Below are positions 45,823 to 56,065 of a DNA stretch of 64,000 nucleotides, in pieces. The stretch covers positions 558,001 through 622,000 of the forward strand of contig NZ_FOVD01000003.1 in the NCBI RefSeq assembly GCF_900115055.1, in the 5' to 3' direction. The DNA is from Chryseobacterium oleae (GTDB taxonomy: Bacteria; Bacteroidota; Bacteroidia; Flavobacteriales; Weeksellaceae). Under the pieces are notes generated by a model, which saw only the letters and a program-made list of their open reading frames with translations, searched no databases and was not told the origin of the DNA. Numbering within the stretch: position 1 is the stretch's first letter; every line of letters begins with the position of its first letter. The translations under genes were made by a program, and so were the position numbers.

Positions 45823-46761
45823 TTAAAATAAACTATATCTGAAATTAATATTATAAAGCCCTGACCGTATACTTGGATAATCGGTAAAAAGATACCGTAC
45901 AATCATTCCCCATTTTTGCAATGCAGGTGCTTTTGCAATTTCAAAACTTCTATGCATTCTTTTGACATGAGTTCTTATATCTTCGGAAACTTCCTTCTCG
46001 CTCTGCAGCCAGTTGCTCACCTCCCTCCAGAGTATAGCTCTTGATATTGCCGGATTTATTTCCCTGTTATCCACTTTTGTTATTCTGTTACTTTCATGTA
46101 CACCTCTTATAGCAACAGCCTGATCAATAATCCCGGGATACAGATCGAGATAAAATGACAAACGGAAAAGAAATTCAGTATCTTCATGAAGCTGTAACTC
46201 TGGCTTAAACAAAGTCTCCATTTTTAAAAGAGCCTCTTTTCGAACGGTAAGAGTGTCAATACTGAAAAGACCAAAGGTTCCCAACATATGAAGCTGTCCT
46301 TTAAAAATATCTTTCGGTTCATATTTTTTATAAACCGTTGTAAGTCTTTCTCCAAATAACCTGTAATACTGTTTTTTCGCTTTCTCAGAATAGTAATGTA
46401 CACCAAGAGCGCCATACACTCCCTCAATTTTCACATTCTTAAAAAGCTCTTTTTCAGCAGCAAATCGATTGGGTAGAAAGTAATCATCAGCATCCAGAAA
46501 AGCAATAAAATCCCCGGTTGATTTTTCAATCCCCAGATTTCTGCTTGCTCCTGCCCCATGATTTTTATGATCAGTATGCTGAAAAAATTTTACCCTTTCA
46601 TGTTTTTCAGCTAATTCAATGCAAATTTGAAGTGCATTATCTGGTGATCCGTCTTCAATAAGGATAACTTCATAAACTTCTTTAAAATGTAATGCAGAAT
46701 GTACTGCATTTGCGACATATTTTTCTGCATTGTAGACAGGAATAATGACGGAAATTTTCAT
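45823..46761 (-). CDS. Family 2 glycosyltransferase
   Basis: This 312-residue cytoplasmic protein starts with MKISVIIPVYNAEKYV. It has the GT-A marks: EVILIEDGSPD near residue 33-43, GAGASRNLGIE, and the metal-binding DADD at about residue 91-94. It should move a sugar from a nucleotide donor; acceptor unknown. It is on the same strand as the threonine aldolase gene, about 100 bases downstream of it, and may be co-transcribed. Confidence 0.88.
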   Translation of the reverse strand: MKISVIIPVYNAEKYVANAVHSALHFKEVYEVILIEDGSPDNALQICIELAEKHERVKFFQHTDHKNHGAGASRNLGIEKSTGDFIAFLDADDYFLPNRFAAEKELFKNVKIEGVYGALGVHYYSEKAKKQYYRLFGERLTTVYKKYEPKDIFKGQLHMLGTFGLFSIDTLTVRKEALLKMETLFKPELQLHEDTEFLFRLSFYLDLYPGIIDQAVAIRGVHESNRITKVDNREINPAISRAILWREVSNWLQSEKEVSEDIRTHVKRMHRSFEIAKAPALQKWGMIVRYLFTDYPSIRSGLYNINFRYSLF

Positions 46762-46857
46762 TCGATTAATTATAATTTGTGTTGTGGGTCATTAATAAAT
46801 TCATCGAAAACATCAGATGAAATAGAAAATGAAGCTATACTTCCAGTTGATCATATT

Positions 46858-47904
46858 TTAAAGAATCCTGCTGGTATTATACAATTTTAATTTGCTTTCA
46901 AGTACATCTAAATGAGAATCTGTAAAATCCAGATGGGTCACAAAGCGTACCAGATTTTTTCCAAAAGGTGAACATAATATATTATTTTCCTTCATTTTAG
47001 CAACAAAGGTTACTGCCTCTATATTTTCCGGAAGAACTCCTATCACAATATTAGTCTCAACGGGATATAAGCTGATAATATCTGTATAGGTCATTAATAA
47101 TTCCCCCACTTTTTTTGCCCTGAAATGGTCATTTTTAAGCTGGGAAATATGATTGTCAAGAGCGTAAATGCCTGCTGCTGCCAATCCACCGGCCTGCCTC
47201 CAACCTCCTCCCATTGCTTTCCTTGCTCTTCTTGCCTGTTTAATAAACACAGAGGAACCAATAAGCACAGATCCTACAGGACATCCCAATCCTTTTGACA
47301 GGCAAATGGATATGCTGTCAAATACTTCTCCATAGTCCTTAGGGGTTTCTGAAGTTTCAGTTAAAGCATTAAATAGCCTGGCTCCATCTAAATGCAAAAT
47401 AAGCCCATGATCTTTACATATTGTTTTGATTCTTTTGATCTCATCAAAATTATAAATACTCCCACCTCCCTTATTTGTTGTGTTTTCCAATACGACAAGT
47501 CTGGTTATGGGTTGATGAATATCATTCGGATTATTAATAGCATCTCTGACCATAGCTGCACTTAATTTTCCATAATCTCCAGCCAATGTCCGAACCGAGG
47601 AAAAAGCATTCATGGCAATTCCTCCTCCCTCATACAGATAAACATGGGAAAGCTGGTCACAAATCACTTCATCCCCGGGTTTTGTATGAACTTTAATCGC
47701 CAATTGATTGGTCATAGTTCCGGTAGGACAAAAAAGAGCAGCTTCCCTACCGAACATTGCTGCTACTTTTTCTTCCAGTTGATTCACTGTAGGATCTTCA
47801 TGGTACACGTCATCACCTAATACTGCATTGTTCATCGCATGTTTCATTTCCGGTGTTGGTAAGGTCAAGGTGTCACTTCTTAAATCTATTACTTCATTTT
47901 CCAT
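46858..47904 (-). CDS. ltaE: Low-specificity L-threonine aldolase
   Basis: This 348-residue PLP enzyme (fold type I) splits threonine to glycine and acetaldehyde. Visible family blocks are the N-terminal [15 protein letters not shown] and [14 protein letters not shown], the [10 protein letters not shown] loop, and His87, which stacks on the cofactor. [10 protein letters not shown] has Asp173 and Arg176, and [13 protein letters not shown] has the PLP lysine Lys204. Full length and undamaged. Confidence 0.9.
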   Translation of the reverse strand: MENEVIDLRSDTLTLPTPEMKHAMNNAVLGDDVYHEDPTVNQLEEKVAAMFGREAALFCPTGTMTNQLAIKVHTKPGDEVICDQLSHVYLYEGGGIAMNAFSSVRTLAGDYGKLSAAMVRDAINNPNDIHQPITRLVVLENTTNKGGGSIYNFDEIKRIKTICKDHGLILHLDGARLFNALTETSETPKDYGEVFDSISICLSKGLGCPVGSVLIGSSVFIKQARRARKAMGGGWRQAGGLAAAGIYALDNHISQLKNDHFRAKKVGELLMTYTDIISLYPVETNIVIGVLPENIEAVTFVAKMKENNILCSPFGKNLVRFVTHLDFTDSHLDVLESKLKLYNTSRIL

Positions 47905-48240
47905 ATTATAAAAAAATTAAATATCTGTATTGATTATTTTGATTTGTCTGGATTAATGTTCAGGCACTACCCCATTTCTATAAATACTAAAAGTTATTTC
48001 ACGATAGGTAGTATAAATGGTTTTATGGTAATTGTATGTGAAACTTCAAAGAACCATCACGGTGCAGTCACTGAATTTCTCAGAGAGATCATTTTCTCAC
48101 TTATCACTGATGCAGAGGGTTATTATTTTAGTATTTTTTCGACAAAAGTTTATCGGATTACCCGATTCGTATTTACTTTTCCAAGGCAATAATACAAACA
48201 AAATTAACTTGTATTATCATTATAGCAATCAGACAGGCCT
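47905..48240. other. Gene-free stretch
   Basis: Short open frames exist in two plus-strand phases (47944-48247) but carry no recognisable protein features. Considered noncoding. Confidence 0.45.
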
Positions 48241-48422
48241 AAAATGATAGATATCTACTATATGTTTTAGTTTTTGGACCTACTAACTTTGCCCATCGAT
48301 AATACCGATATCAATCGGTAAAAAAACACAAATAACCTATGAACCTAAACAAGCCCTGAGGCTTGTTTAAGATTTGTAACATAATACAATTGAAAAAAAC
48401 ACAATTTTAATACAACAAGAAA
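48241..48422 (+). promoter_or_regulatory. Conserved promoter and leader, copy 1
   Basis: A block AATGATAGATATCTACTATA is followed by TAACTTTG (48284-48291, a good -7 box). Then come a hairpin TACCGAT/ATCGGTA, the block ACACAAATAACCTATGAACC, and a hairpin AAACAAGCC/GGCTTGTTT (48347-48368) just before the gene. A matching leader precedes the truncated gene at 50543. Confidence 0.6.
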
Positions 48423-50120
48423 ATGACGAAAAAAAAATTATTATTTCTACTATGTATCTTTTTATTATCATACTTATACAGCCAGGGAGGAAAGGTTGGG
48501 ATAGATACATCGTCACCCCATCAAAAAACTGTTTTAGATATTGTTTCTAAGACAAACAATACAGGGGTGCTATTTCCCAGACTTACAACAGCCAATATCG
48601 CCTCTATTCAACCAACAGCCGGAGACTCTGTTGTTGATGGGTTATGGGTTTATAATACCGACACAAAGTGTTATAATTACTGGGCTGCTGCACCTCAGAA
48701 TCAATGGCTGGAAATTTGTGGTAGACCTATTAATACTGTAACAGGCTCTGCTACCTTGAACTGTACAGGCGCAAGCTCTACAGGAACTTTAGTAAGCGGA
48801 CAACCGCCAAATGGTGTGTCTGTTACCGTGCCTTATACTGCTGGCAACGGAGGAGCATACCCGGCACAAAATATCAATTCTACAGGAGTTACAGGATTGT
48901 CTGCCAGTATAACTGCCGGAAACTTCAACAGCGGATCCGGAAATCTGGTGTTCAGTATATCCGGAACTCCTACAAATAATGGCACAGCTACTTTTGCCCT
49001 GAGCATAGGCGGTTCTTCCTGTTCTGTGAATGTCAATGTGAATATGAAAGGTGGACAGGCAACATTAAACTGTGGTGCATCAACTACTTCCGGAACATTA
49101 GTTGCCAATTCTCCTGCTACTGGGGTATCATTTACAATACCATATACTGCAGGTAATGGTGGTCCTTTTACAGCACAAAGCATTGCATCAACAGGAGTTA
49201 GTGGATTGACCGCCACAATTGCTGCCGGAAATTTTAACAATGGTACGGGAAGTCTTACTTATACTGTAAGCGGAACACCTTCTTCAGCAGGAACAGCAAG
49301 TTTTATCGTAAATATAGGTGGATCTACCTGTACCGTAAACTTTACCGTTATTGCTGGATTTGATTTATCAAAGATGAAAATATTGGCCTTGGGCGCAAGT
49401 CCTTATTCAGTAGATACAGGAACTAATGGAGGGTTAGGAGTTGCGATGTACAGTCCCAATAATTTTGGGCCTAATGGAACCGTTAAAACAGTAAATACGT
49501 GGAACGTTACAAGGCGTAATGTAACCAGTGGTGGTCTTTCAGATTTAAGAACAGCGGGATATAAAATGTTAATCGTAGGGTATGCTTATGATATAGCTAA
49601 TCAAACTGATCTCAACAGCATTTTAATTTTCATTGAAAATGGCGGGACCGTTCTCTGGTTCTCTGAAACAAGCGGGACATCTACGACGAATTTGGTTAGA
49701 TCGATGTCGGGGGGGCAAAGTACTCTTGGAACCTGGTCAACTTGTACTGCAATTAATTCAAGTACAAGTAATGTATTGGTTGGAGATTTTGGAGATGCGA
49801 GAGGAAAAATATATGGTAACGATGCGTGTACTGCCAAAAATATGAGTGGAAGCTATGATCCTAACATAATTGATATTTTGTCCAGCTCAGGAAGCAATGT
49901 TATGGCATTCAAATATAAACCAAAAGAGTTCTATTGGTTCGGAGATGGTGGAATGTCAGTGTATGTAGGTAGTCCAGCTCCTGTAAGCGGTAACAGTTAT
50001 CCGTGGTTATTAGATAGCAGCAGGAGACCCGTTATAAGCACATGGGGAGGTCGGGCTAATGTATCTAACTCTGTTATGTTAATGAATATTATTGCCAAAG
50101 CTTTGAAAAATGCTCAATAA
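48423..50120 (+). CDS. Secreted protein with two Ig-like repeats and a DUF4350/GATase-like C-terminal domain
   Basis: This 565-residue protein has a signal peptide (residues 1-20) and the Bacteroidota surface-protein start GKVGIDTSSPHQKTVLDIV. Two repeats of about 100 residues follow (about 105-205 and 206-305; shared VPYTAGNGG/IPYTAGNGG and STGV-GL motifs, Cys pairs), probably beta-sandwiches. The C-terminal about 250 residues begin MKILALGASPYSV and contain LIVGYAYDIANQTDLNSIL and ILSSSGSNVMAFKYKP, an alpha/beta fold like a glutamine amidotransferase-type domain without visible catalytic Cys. No T9SS end domain is seen. Function unknown. Confidence 0.72.
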   Translation: MTKKKLLFLLCIFLLSYLYSQGGKVGIDTSSPHQKTVLDIVSKTNNTGVLFPRLTTANIASIQPTAGDSVVDGLWVYNTDTKCYNYWAAAPQNQWLEICGRPINTVTGSATLNCTGASSTGTLVSGQPPNGVSVTVPYTAGNGGAYPAQNINSTGVTGLSASITAGNFNSGSGNLVFSISGTPTNNGTATFALSIGGSSCSVNVNVNMKGGQATLNCGASTTSGTLVANSPATGVSFTIPYTAGNGGPFTAQSIASTGVSGLTATIAAGNFNNGTGSLTYTVSGTPSSAGTASFIVNIGGSTCTVNFTVIAGFDLSKMKILALGASPYSVDTGTNGGLGVAMYSPNNFGPNGTVKTVNTWNVTRRNVTSGGLSDLRTAGYKMLIVGYAYDIANQTDLNSILIFIENGGTVLWFSETSGTSTTNLVRSMSGGQSTLGTWSTCTAINSSTSNVLVGDFGDARGKIYGNDACTAKNMSGSYDPNIIDILSSSGSNVMAFKYKPKEFYWFGDGGMSVYVGSPAPVSGNSYPWLLDSSRRPVISTWGGRANVSNSVMLMNIIAKALKNAQ

Positions 50121-50389
50121 CTGGATTAAGAAGACTTTATTATATGTTTAATGTAAGGGACTGCTTCACTTTTGAAGTAGTCTCTTTTTATTTTCAAGCA
50201 ATAAAATATTTTGGATAGTATATTGTGATTGGCATCATCAAATATTTCACCTTATTAAATAAGATTCTGTTAATTTCATAATTTTTCAGGATATGTTGAA
50301 CCTGAGCCTTTTTTCCACAGTACTTTTCAAGTTAATTACAATAATACAAAACAGCAGTTATTATCATAATAACAAATTAAAAGAGTAAA

Positions 50390-50542
50390 AATGATAGATA
50401 TCTACTATATGTTTTCATTTTCAGACCTACTAACTTTGTCCTCAGTTACTTCCGATAGAATTCGGCTAAAAAAACACAAATAACCTATGAACCTAAACAA
50501 GCCTATGGCTTGTTCAAGATTTGTAATGACACAATTAAAAAA
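50390..50542 (+). promoter_or_regulatory. Conserved promoter and leader, copy 2
   Basis: Repeats the leader at 48241-48422: AATGATAGATATCTACTATA, CTAACTTTG as -7 box, ACACAAATAACCTATGAACC and hairpin AACAAGCC/GGCTTGTT (50496-50514). It now drives a truncated gene. Confidence 0.55.
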
Positions 50543-50731
50543 ATGAAAAAAATATTAATTCTAACAGGTGTAATCTTATGCACCTCACATGCGTTCGGAC
50601 AGGTCGGTATCAATTCTGCAGCTCCACATTCATCAAATAACCTTACTCTGGCTCCCAAAGATTTAAAAGAACAGTACAAAGAAATCCTTTTTAAGCCCAA
50701 TGATAACAAGCCAGATTACCAACATACGTAG
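50543..50731 (+). pseudogene. Truncated surface-protein gene
   Basis: A signal peptide (MKKILILTGVILCTSHAFG) and the family start QVGINSAAPHSSNNLTLAP are intact, but the frame stops after 62 residues (ending PDYQHT). Related proteins are several hundred residues. The leader in front is well conserved, so the loss is probably recent. Confidence 0.6.
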
Positions 50732-50872
50732 CCCGCTTGCTTAATACTGTATCTGAAAGTGAATAAGGGGCAACTCCGCTCAACCTCAATGGTTATTTAT
50801 CAGTACGAGACAATAAAAAAGACTTCTTTTTTTTAAACATCAGCCTAAATAAACAATTAAATAATACAAAAA

Positions 50873-51739
50873 ATGAAAAATAATAAATTACTTATCGGAA
50901 CATTTACTTCAGTAAGTTCTATTATCTTCGGACAGGTAGGTATCAATACATCGACACCTCAGGCAACCCTTGACGTTGTTGCAAAAGTTCCAACAGGATC
51001 CGCTGCTAATGTAGATGGGATTTTAGTACCTCGAGTTGACCGGCAGAGAGCACAGAGTATGTCTTCGGTTCCTGTATCTACGTTGGTATATGTTAATAAT
51101 ATAGGAACGGGAGCAGCTACAGGAACAGCTGTTAATATTGACAAAGTAGGATTTTATTATTTTGAAAACGGTATTTGGCAAAAAATGCAGCCAATAAACG
51201 GTCCCAGTGATCTTACTTCAGCTGGTACAGTCATTTATACGAACGGAAAGACAATAGTGGCTCAGGAAATAACAGCTCTCATGACTGATGATTTTAGTAT
51301 GACTGCAACTAGTAGTCCAACGGTTGGATTATATATCGGAAATTTAAATGTTGAAATTATAGACAATGAAAACTCTTACACTTCTACTGCTACTTGGAAT
51401 AATTTTCGAGTTAAGGAGAATGGGGTCTATTCTATAACTATGAATTTACAGTTAACAGATACCAAAGCTTCCGTAGGTAGTTTAGGACCTGTAATTGGAC
51501 TTTGGGATGATGCCTCTAATCAATGGGTTGCCAGGGTTAATGATGGTTATCCAACAGCAGGCAGATTACAAACTTATACCTTAATTACTTCCATTAACTT
51601 AAGAAATGACAGAACGTATTCTTTTAGAGCTTCACCCCATTTTAGCAATGGTACTGAAACACTTACTATAAAAGCATTCAACACAGGTTCAACAGGTTCT
51701 GGGCCTATATCACAGGTAAGTGTTAGAAGGTTAAAATAA
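50873..51739 (+). CDS. Secreted protein with C1q-like C-terminal domain
   Basis: This 288-residue protein has a signal peptide (residues about 1-21) and a Bacteroidota surface N-terminus GQVGINTSTPQATLDVV. A stretch GILVPRVDR and YFENGIWQKM follow. The second half (about 145-288) has beta strands resembling a C1q/TNF-like domain (RVKENGVYSITMNLQL, GRLQTYTLITSINLRNDRTY). Likely surface-exposed, perhaps for adhesion. Its target is unknown. Confidence 0.65.
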   Translation: MKNNKLLIGTFTSVSSIIFGQVGINTSTPQATLDVVAKVPTGSAANVDGILVPRVDRQRAQSMSSVPVSTLVYVNNIGTGAATGTAVNIDKVGFYYFENGIWQKMQPINGPSDLTSAGTVIYTNGKTIVAQEITALMTDDFSMTATSSPTVGLYIGNLNVEIIDNENSYTSTATWNNFRVKENGVYSITMNLQLTDTKASVGSLGPVIGLWDDASNQWVARVNDGYPTAGRLQTYTLITSINLRNDRTYSFRASPHFSNGTETLTIKAFNTGSTGSGPISQVSVRRLK

Positions 51740-51897
51740 AATACTGAAATTTATAGATTATTATTCAAATGTTATGGTTTAGGGAGGCAATGGATCCGGA
51801 AAACAAAACCAATCTAAGATCAGTTATATTATTGAATTAAAATAATTATGATCTGAATTATTATTCATATTAAGAAAACACAATCTATATATATTTA

Positions 51898-51931
51898 TTT
51901 GATTACAAGTCAATACGGGCTTGTAATCAAA
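51898..51931. terminator. Hairpin terminator
   Basis: Perfect 12-base arms TTTGATTACAAG and CTTGTAATCAAA with a 10-base loop, after the C1q-like gene and before the HTH genes. Confidence 0.65.
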
Positions 51932-52018
51932 TAAAAATGACAAAAACCACTAGAAATAAGTTACCTCATTACCATACAGTTTATCCTGCTGAGTATTTCA
52001 TAATTTAAATCAAGAATA

Positions 52019-52441
52019 ATGGATTTTAAAAACATACATATCGGTCAGCTCATTCAGAAAAGAGTATTGGAATGTGAAATTGATATCGTTCGTATCTGTA
52101 ATTTTCTTAAATATTCAGAAGATGAAATCGATACCATGTATACATTAAAAAGCCTTGATTCTGAACTCATATTAAGATGGAGTAAACTTTTAGAATATGA
52201 TTTTTTCAGGATATACAACCAGCATTTGATTTTATACGCTCCGCAAACACCAATAAATCAATCTCATGTAAAAAAAGAATCTGAATTGCCGAAATTCAAA
52301 AAAAACATTTACACCAAAGAAATTATTGATTTTATTGTAAACCTGATAGAAAGCGGAGAAAAAACAAGAGCGCAGGTTATTGAAGAGTACAGAATTCCGA
52401 AAACTACATTATACAAGTGGCTTGAAAAATACAAATCATAA
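52019..52441 (+). CDS. HTH protein of transposase/regulator type
   Basis: This 140-residue protein ends with a clear helix-turn-helix (RAQVIEEYRIPKTTLYKWLEKY, about 115-137). The N-terminal 75 residues form another helical DNA-binding-like segment with LKYSEDEIDTMYTLKSLDSE. No catalytic domain is present. It is the first of three close small genes. Confidence 0.6.
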   Translation: MDFKNIHIGQLIQKRVLECEIDIVRICNFLKYSEDEIDTMYTLKSLDSELILRWSKLLEYDFFRIYNQHLILYAPQTPINQSHVKKESELPKFKKNIYTKEIIDFIVNLIESGEKTRAQVIEEYRIPKTTLYKWLEKYKS

Positions 52442-52470
52442 GAATAAATTCCCTTAAACACAAAATACTC

Positions 52471-52830
52471 ATGGAAAGCAGAGAACCTAATTATGTGAAA
52501 ATTTTCTCAGATATCATATCGAAAAAATTTCCAAAAAAAATTTCCAGCTGTACGTATTTCCTCGAAAAGGAAAAGCTATCCTCATTGGATGTTATCACTC
52601 TTAACCATATTTTATTTCATGACGGTGAAGCAAGTAATGAGCACAAATCTTATGATGATGAAAGCATTGCCAAAATATTGGAATATCAAAGAAAAAATAA
52701 GATGACCAACACAGCCATTGCATCAGTATTTAAATTAAGCCGGAATACTTTGGCGGCCTGGAAAAAAAATGCATCAAAAAAAGTAAAAAGAATTCACCAA
52801 TACCAAACCACTGATCCGTATGAGAGATAA
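52471..52830 (+). CDS. Small HTH protein
   Basis: This 119-residue protein has a C-terminal helix-turn-helix (MTNTAIASVFKLSRNTLAAW, about 79-98) and a conserved-looking LDVITLNHILFHDG segment. It follows the first HTH gene by 29 bases and overlaps the next gene by 11 bases. Function is unknown; it may be regulatory. Confidence 0.6.
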   Translation: MESREPNYVKIFSDIISKKFPKKISSCTYFLEKEKLSSLDVITLNHILFHDGEASNEHKSYDDESIAKILEYQRKNKMTNTAIASVFKLSRNTLAAWKKNASKKVKRIHQYQTTDPYER

Positions 52831-53056
52831 AAAATATTATTTTTCTGATAAGAATCAGAACATCATATCAGAAGATCAGTTAGTTGGAAAAAAGATAGAC
52901 GATCTCAAATATTTTTTCACTGATTATCAGATCAAAAAATCAGATGCCAACGAGCGTATTTTTATTATGAAAAAATCACTTTTAGGGCTGTTTAAACTAA
53001 AACTACATTTATATCTTACTGAAGATACAGTATATGATTATGCTATTCAAATTTAA
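52820..53056 (+). CDS. Small protein, paralogue of the gene at 55432
   Basis: This 78-residue protein shares with the product of 55432-55686 the blocks EDQLVGKK, FFTDY, LLGLFKLKL and EDTVYDY. It has no signal peptide or recognised domain. It overlaps the upstream HTH gene by 11 bases, so it may depend on it for translation. Confidence 0.6.
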   Translation: MRDKKYYFSDKNQNIISEDQLVGKKIDDLKYFFTDYQIKKSDANERIFIMKKSLLGLFKLKLHLYLTEDTVYDYAIQI

Positions 53057-53449
53057 TCTTCAATTAAAATTATAAAACACTGCATCGGTATATTTTTTTA
53101 TTCATCCTTTCATAGCTAAGTGTTGCGACTTAATTTCTTTATATCATATTGTTTGGGATACCGATGCTTTGTTTTATTTAAGACAATAATGGAAGAGATC
53201 TCTCATCCTAGACTATGGGTTGGGACGTGAGCTCAAATCCAAACTAAATTATAGATGCAATAGGTAACAGATTCTCTGGTAAAAAATCATTGTAATCTGG
53301 ATATGCATTGAAGGTAATCATTGCCATATTGATATTTCAAGATTTCTAAAAATTAAAGACGACAATCCCTTTTATTATTCGGGTATCAGGCCTTCATGCA
53401 AAAAAGGTTTCACACATATCTATTTAAGATTATTAATATAAACTTCACA
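53057..53449. other. Gene-free stretch
   Basis: No gene or strong hairpin was recognised. It should contain the promoter of the metalloprotease gene. Confidence 0.5.
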
Positions 53450-55270
53450 ATGAAAAAAATTTTAGCTATTATTTTATCATTAGGCACAATAATGATATTT
53501 GGGCAGGAATCTTGCGCCTTTGACCGGGTTCAGCAGGAACTTGAAAGAAAAGATCCAGAAGTACGGAAATCAAGAGAAGAGGCAGAAGCCCACCTCTTGA
53601 AGATGAATGCAAAGGAATATCTTAATAAAATTGGGGCTACCTCAAAAAACGGATTGTACACAGGACAGGTCTATGAAATTCCTGTTGTGATACACGTTAT
53701 AGAGTCCTCTGATCCATCCAACGCTTCTCTTGTACGGACTGATGCACAGATCCAGGAATGGATAGAAAACAGCAACAAGGTATTCGCAACTACGTATGGC
53801 AACGGCTATTATCCGGAAGGCCCGGGAAATGATGGTGGAAATGTCATCCCTTTTAAACTTGTGATGGCCAAAAGAACTCCTCAATGTGCTAGCACTAACG
53901 GAATTATAAGGTATAACGGGAGCAGCATTCAGGGGTATGATACCTATGGTGTGAGATCATCTGGACCCAGCGGACCTAATGGACCTAATGAAAACACAAT
54001 AAAAAATATGGTCCCGCATTGGCCTGAGAGCTCTTATTTCAATATCTATCTGGTTATTGGTATTGATGGAGATAAAGGGCACAATGGGGTTTTAGGCTGG
54101 GCATATTATCCTTCAAATCCCAATTCTACCTATGATAGTTTTATGAAAGTAAGCGGTATTGGTAATCCCTATATTTTTACACATGAATTAGGGCATGCAT
54201 TTGGACTGGATCACGTATTTTCCGGAACTTCTGCCATTTCGTCTTCTCCGCAGGCTTCACATTGTCCGGATAACTCTGACTGCACCATCAATAATGATAA
54301 AGTATGTGATACAGAACCTACTGCTAATCTTTTATACGTTTCGCCGTTTCCTTCCAACACAAACATTAATCCATGTACAGGATCACCTTATCAGGGGATT
54401 CAGTATAATGTCATGAATTATACGGCCAGGCCAAGGAAATTTACTGCGGGGCAGAGGGAGCGTGCTATTGCTATGTTCATGCAGTACCGGTCCAATCTAA
54501 CAAGATCTTTGGCAGGAACGGCTTCTCCTGTACCCACATTACTTGCTTCCGCCTGTAAACCTACCGGTATAACTAATCCTGCAAATCAATCCATGGGTCC
54601 AACGCGAGTTCAGCTCGGCAACATAGATAATGCATCTGATGCATTTTGGACGTATTCCAATGGACATTATTATGCGGATTACAGCTTGCAAAACTGCTTT
54701 AAAAGAGAAGTTTTTACAGATATCAGCGTCAATTCCAATCAGCTAAAGATAAGTTTTGTGGGCAACTCACAGTATATAAGGGCATGGATTGATTATAACA
54801 ATAACGGCATTTTTGAAGATTCAGAATTGATTGGCGCTTCACCTAACAGACTCAATGCCGGACAATCACCCTATGTGATCAATTTTACACCTCCCGTTAC
54901 AGCAACAAGAGACACCTATTTGAGGATGAGAGTAATAGCGGACAGGAATCAGAAAACTCCCTGCGAAAACTTAACGAATGGTCAAACGGAAGATTATTCA
55001 GTACGAATTCCAGGGGCCACTTTAAATACTATTGAGACCAACAAAGCAGCAAATGCCGTTCATTATTCTCCAGATAATAATTCGTTGATTCTTGTCAGTA
55101 GTAATTCTCAAAAATTTGGCAGCTACGAAATTTATGATATCAGCGGAAAAATGATTCAAAAAGGAAAGTCTGAAACCAGCAAAATTATATTGAATTTCTA
55201 CCATAAAGGGACTTATGTCTTAACATTTGTAGAAAACGGTCGGAAAGTTTCTAAAAAATTCATTCAATAA
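53450..55270 (+). CDS. Secreted M43-like zinc metalloprotease with GEVED and T9SS domains
   Basis: The start is the ATG at 53450, giving a 606-residue protein with signal peptide MKKILAIILSLGTIMIFG. The zinc site HELGHAFGLDH lies near residue 245, followed by a Met-turn VMNY. Cysteines nearby suggest disulfides. A GEVED domain (about 410-525; RAWIDYNNNGIFEDSEL, NGQTEDYSV) follows, and the end is a T9SS sorting domain (YEIYDISGKMIQKG, GTYVLTFVENGRKVSKKF). It should be exported to the surface or medium as a peptidase of the pappalysin type. Confidence 0.88.
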   Translation: MKKILAIILSLGTIMIFGQESCAFDRVQQELERKDPEVRKSREEAEAHLLKMNAKEYLNKIGATSKNGLYTGQVYEIPVVIHVIESSDPSNASLVRTDAQIQEWIENSNKVFATTYGNGYYPEGPGNDGGNVIPFKLVMAKRTPQCASTNGIIRYNGSSIQGYDTYGVRSSGPSGPNGPNENTIKNMVPHWPESSYFNIYLVIGIDGDKGHNGVLGWAYYPSNPNSTYDSFMKVSGIGNPYIFTHELGHAFGLDHVFSGTSAISSSPQASHCPDNSDCTINNDKVCDTEPTANLLYVSPFPSNTNINPCTGSPYQGIQYNVMNYTARPRKFTAGQRERAIAMFMQYRSNLTRSLAGTASPVPTLLASACKPTGITNPANQSMGPTRVQLGNIDNASDAFWTYSNGHYYADYSLQNCFKREVFTDISVNSNQLKISFVGNSQYIRAWIDYNNNGIFEDSELIGASPNRLNAGQSPYVINFTPPVTATRDTYLRMRVIADRNQKTPCENLTNGQTEDYSVRIPGATLNTIETNKAANAVHYSPDNNSLILVSSNSQKFGSYEIYDISGKMIQKGKSETSKIILNFYHKGTYVLTFVENGRKVSKKFIQ

Positions 55271-55352
55271 ATCGGTATCCAATAATGGGTTCAGAAACGG
55301 AACTGGAAAGGAAGACCAATCCCTGCTCAAAAAAACACATCATTATATATAT

Positions 55353-55396
55353 TTTTTCATGTTACACGCCTTTAACAAGGCCTGTAACATGAAAAA
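55353..55396. terminator. Bidirectional terminator after the metalloprotease
   Basis: TTTTTCATGTTACA and TGTAACATGAAAAA form a perfect long stem with a 16-base loop. Confidence 0.72.
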
Positions 55397-55431
55397 TAAA
55401 AGACTTTGCAAATAATAAAATTTTTCTAAGG

Positions 55432-55686
55432 ATGAAAAATAAAAAATTTTATTTCAATAAAAAATATTACTTCTATGATAAGCATCAAAACATTCTGCTG
55501 CGGGAAGATCAGCTGGTTGGAAAAAAAATGGATGAGCTGGATTTCTTTTTCACTGATTATAAGGTACAAAAAATACATACCCGAGAATGTGTTTTTGTTT
55601 TAAAAAAAAAATTCTTAGGACTATTTAAATTAAAACTGTATTTATATCTTGATGAAGATACAGTGTATGATTATAGTATCAAGTAA
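55432..55686 (+). CDS. Small protein, paralogue of the gene at 52820
   Basis: This 84-residue protein matches the product of 52820-53056 in REDQLVGKK, FFFTDY, FLGLFKLKLYLYL and EDTVYDYS. It has a basic, aromatic start (KKFYFNKKYYFYDK). Unknown family. It stands alone after the metalloprotease terminator. Confidence 0.6.
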   Translation: MKNKKFYFNKKYYFYDKHQNILLREDQLVGKKMDELDFFFTDYKVQKIHTRECVFVLKKKFLGLFKLKLYLYLDEDTVYDYSIK

Positions 55687-56065
55687 TTATATAGCATCGG
55701 TATCATTCTTTTATTTCTTACATTGCTTAAGTTTAAATTTCATTCTATGATTTTGTTGAGATATACCGATGCTTTTTATCTAAATTTTACAATATAGGAG
55801 TTTTCACATTTTGAATTTGACAGCCACAAAAGACCTATATCTAATTTTTTCAATTTTTTTTCACTGCTGAAGTACCTAAAGAACTTTTGATGGTCTTTTA
55901 GAAATAACTCAAGCCAGCTAAAAATTCTATTACAACATCCTGTTGTCATCCACAAAAACAGTATAAAGAAATTAAATTCCAATAAAAACTATTGACCTGA
56001 CTGTGTGTATGTTGGTATACTTGTAGCAATAGAAAAGTAGACTTATATTAATTAGTGGGAATATT
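55687..56065. other. Upstream region of the first PAS-LuxR gene
   Basis: No gene. It resembles the upstream region of the second copy (56861-57144), with the block AAAAGTAGACTTATATTA shared, so promoter regions were duplicated along with the genes. Confidence 0.5.

Noticed and set aside
47944..48247. Two overlapping plus-strand frames before the surface-protein gene
   Set aside because: Both run into the conserved leader and neither looks like a known protein.
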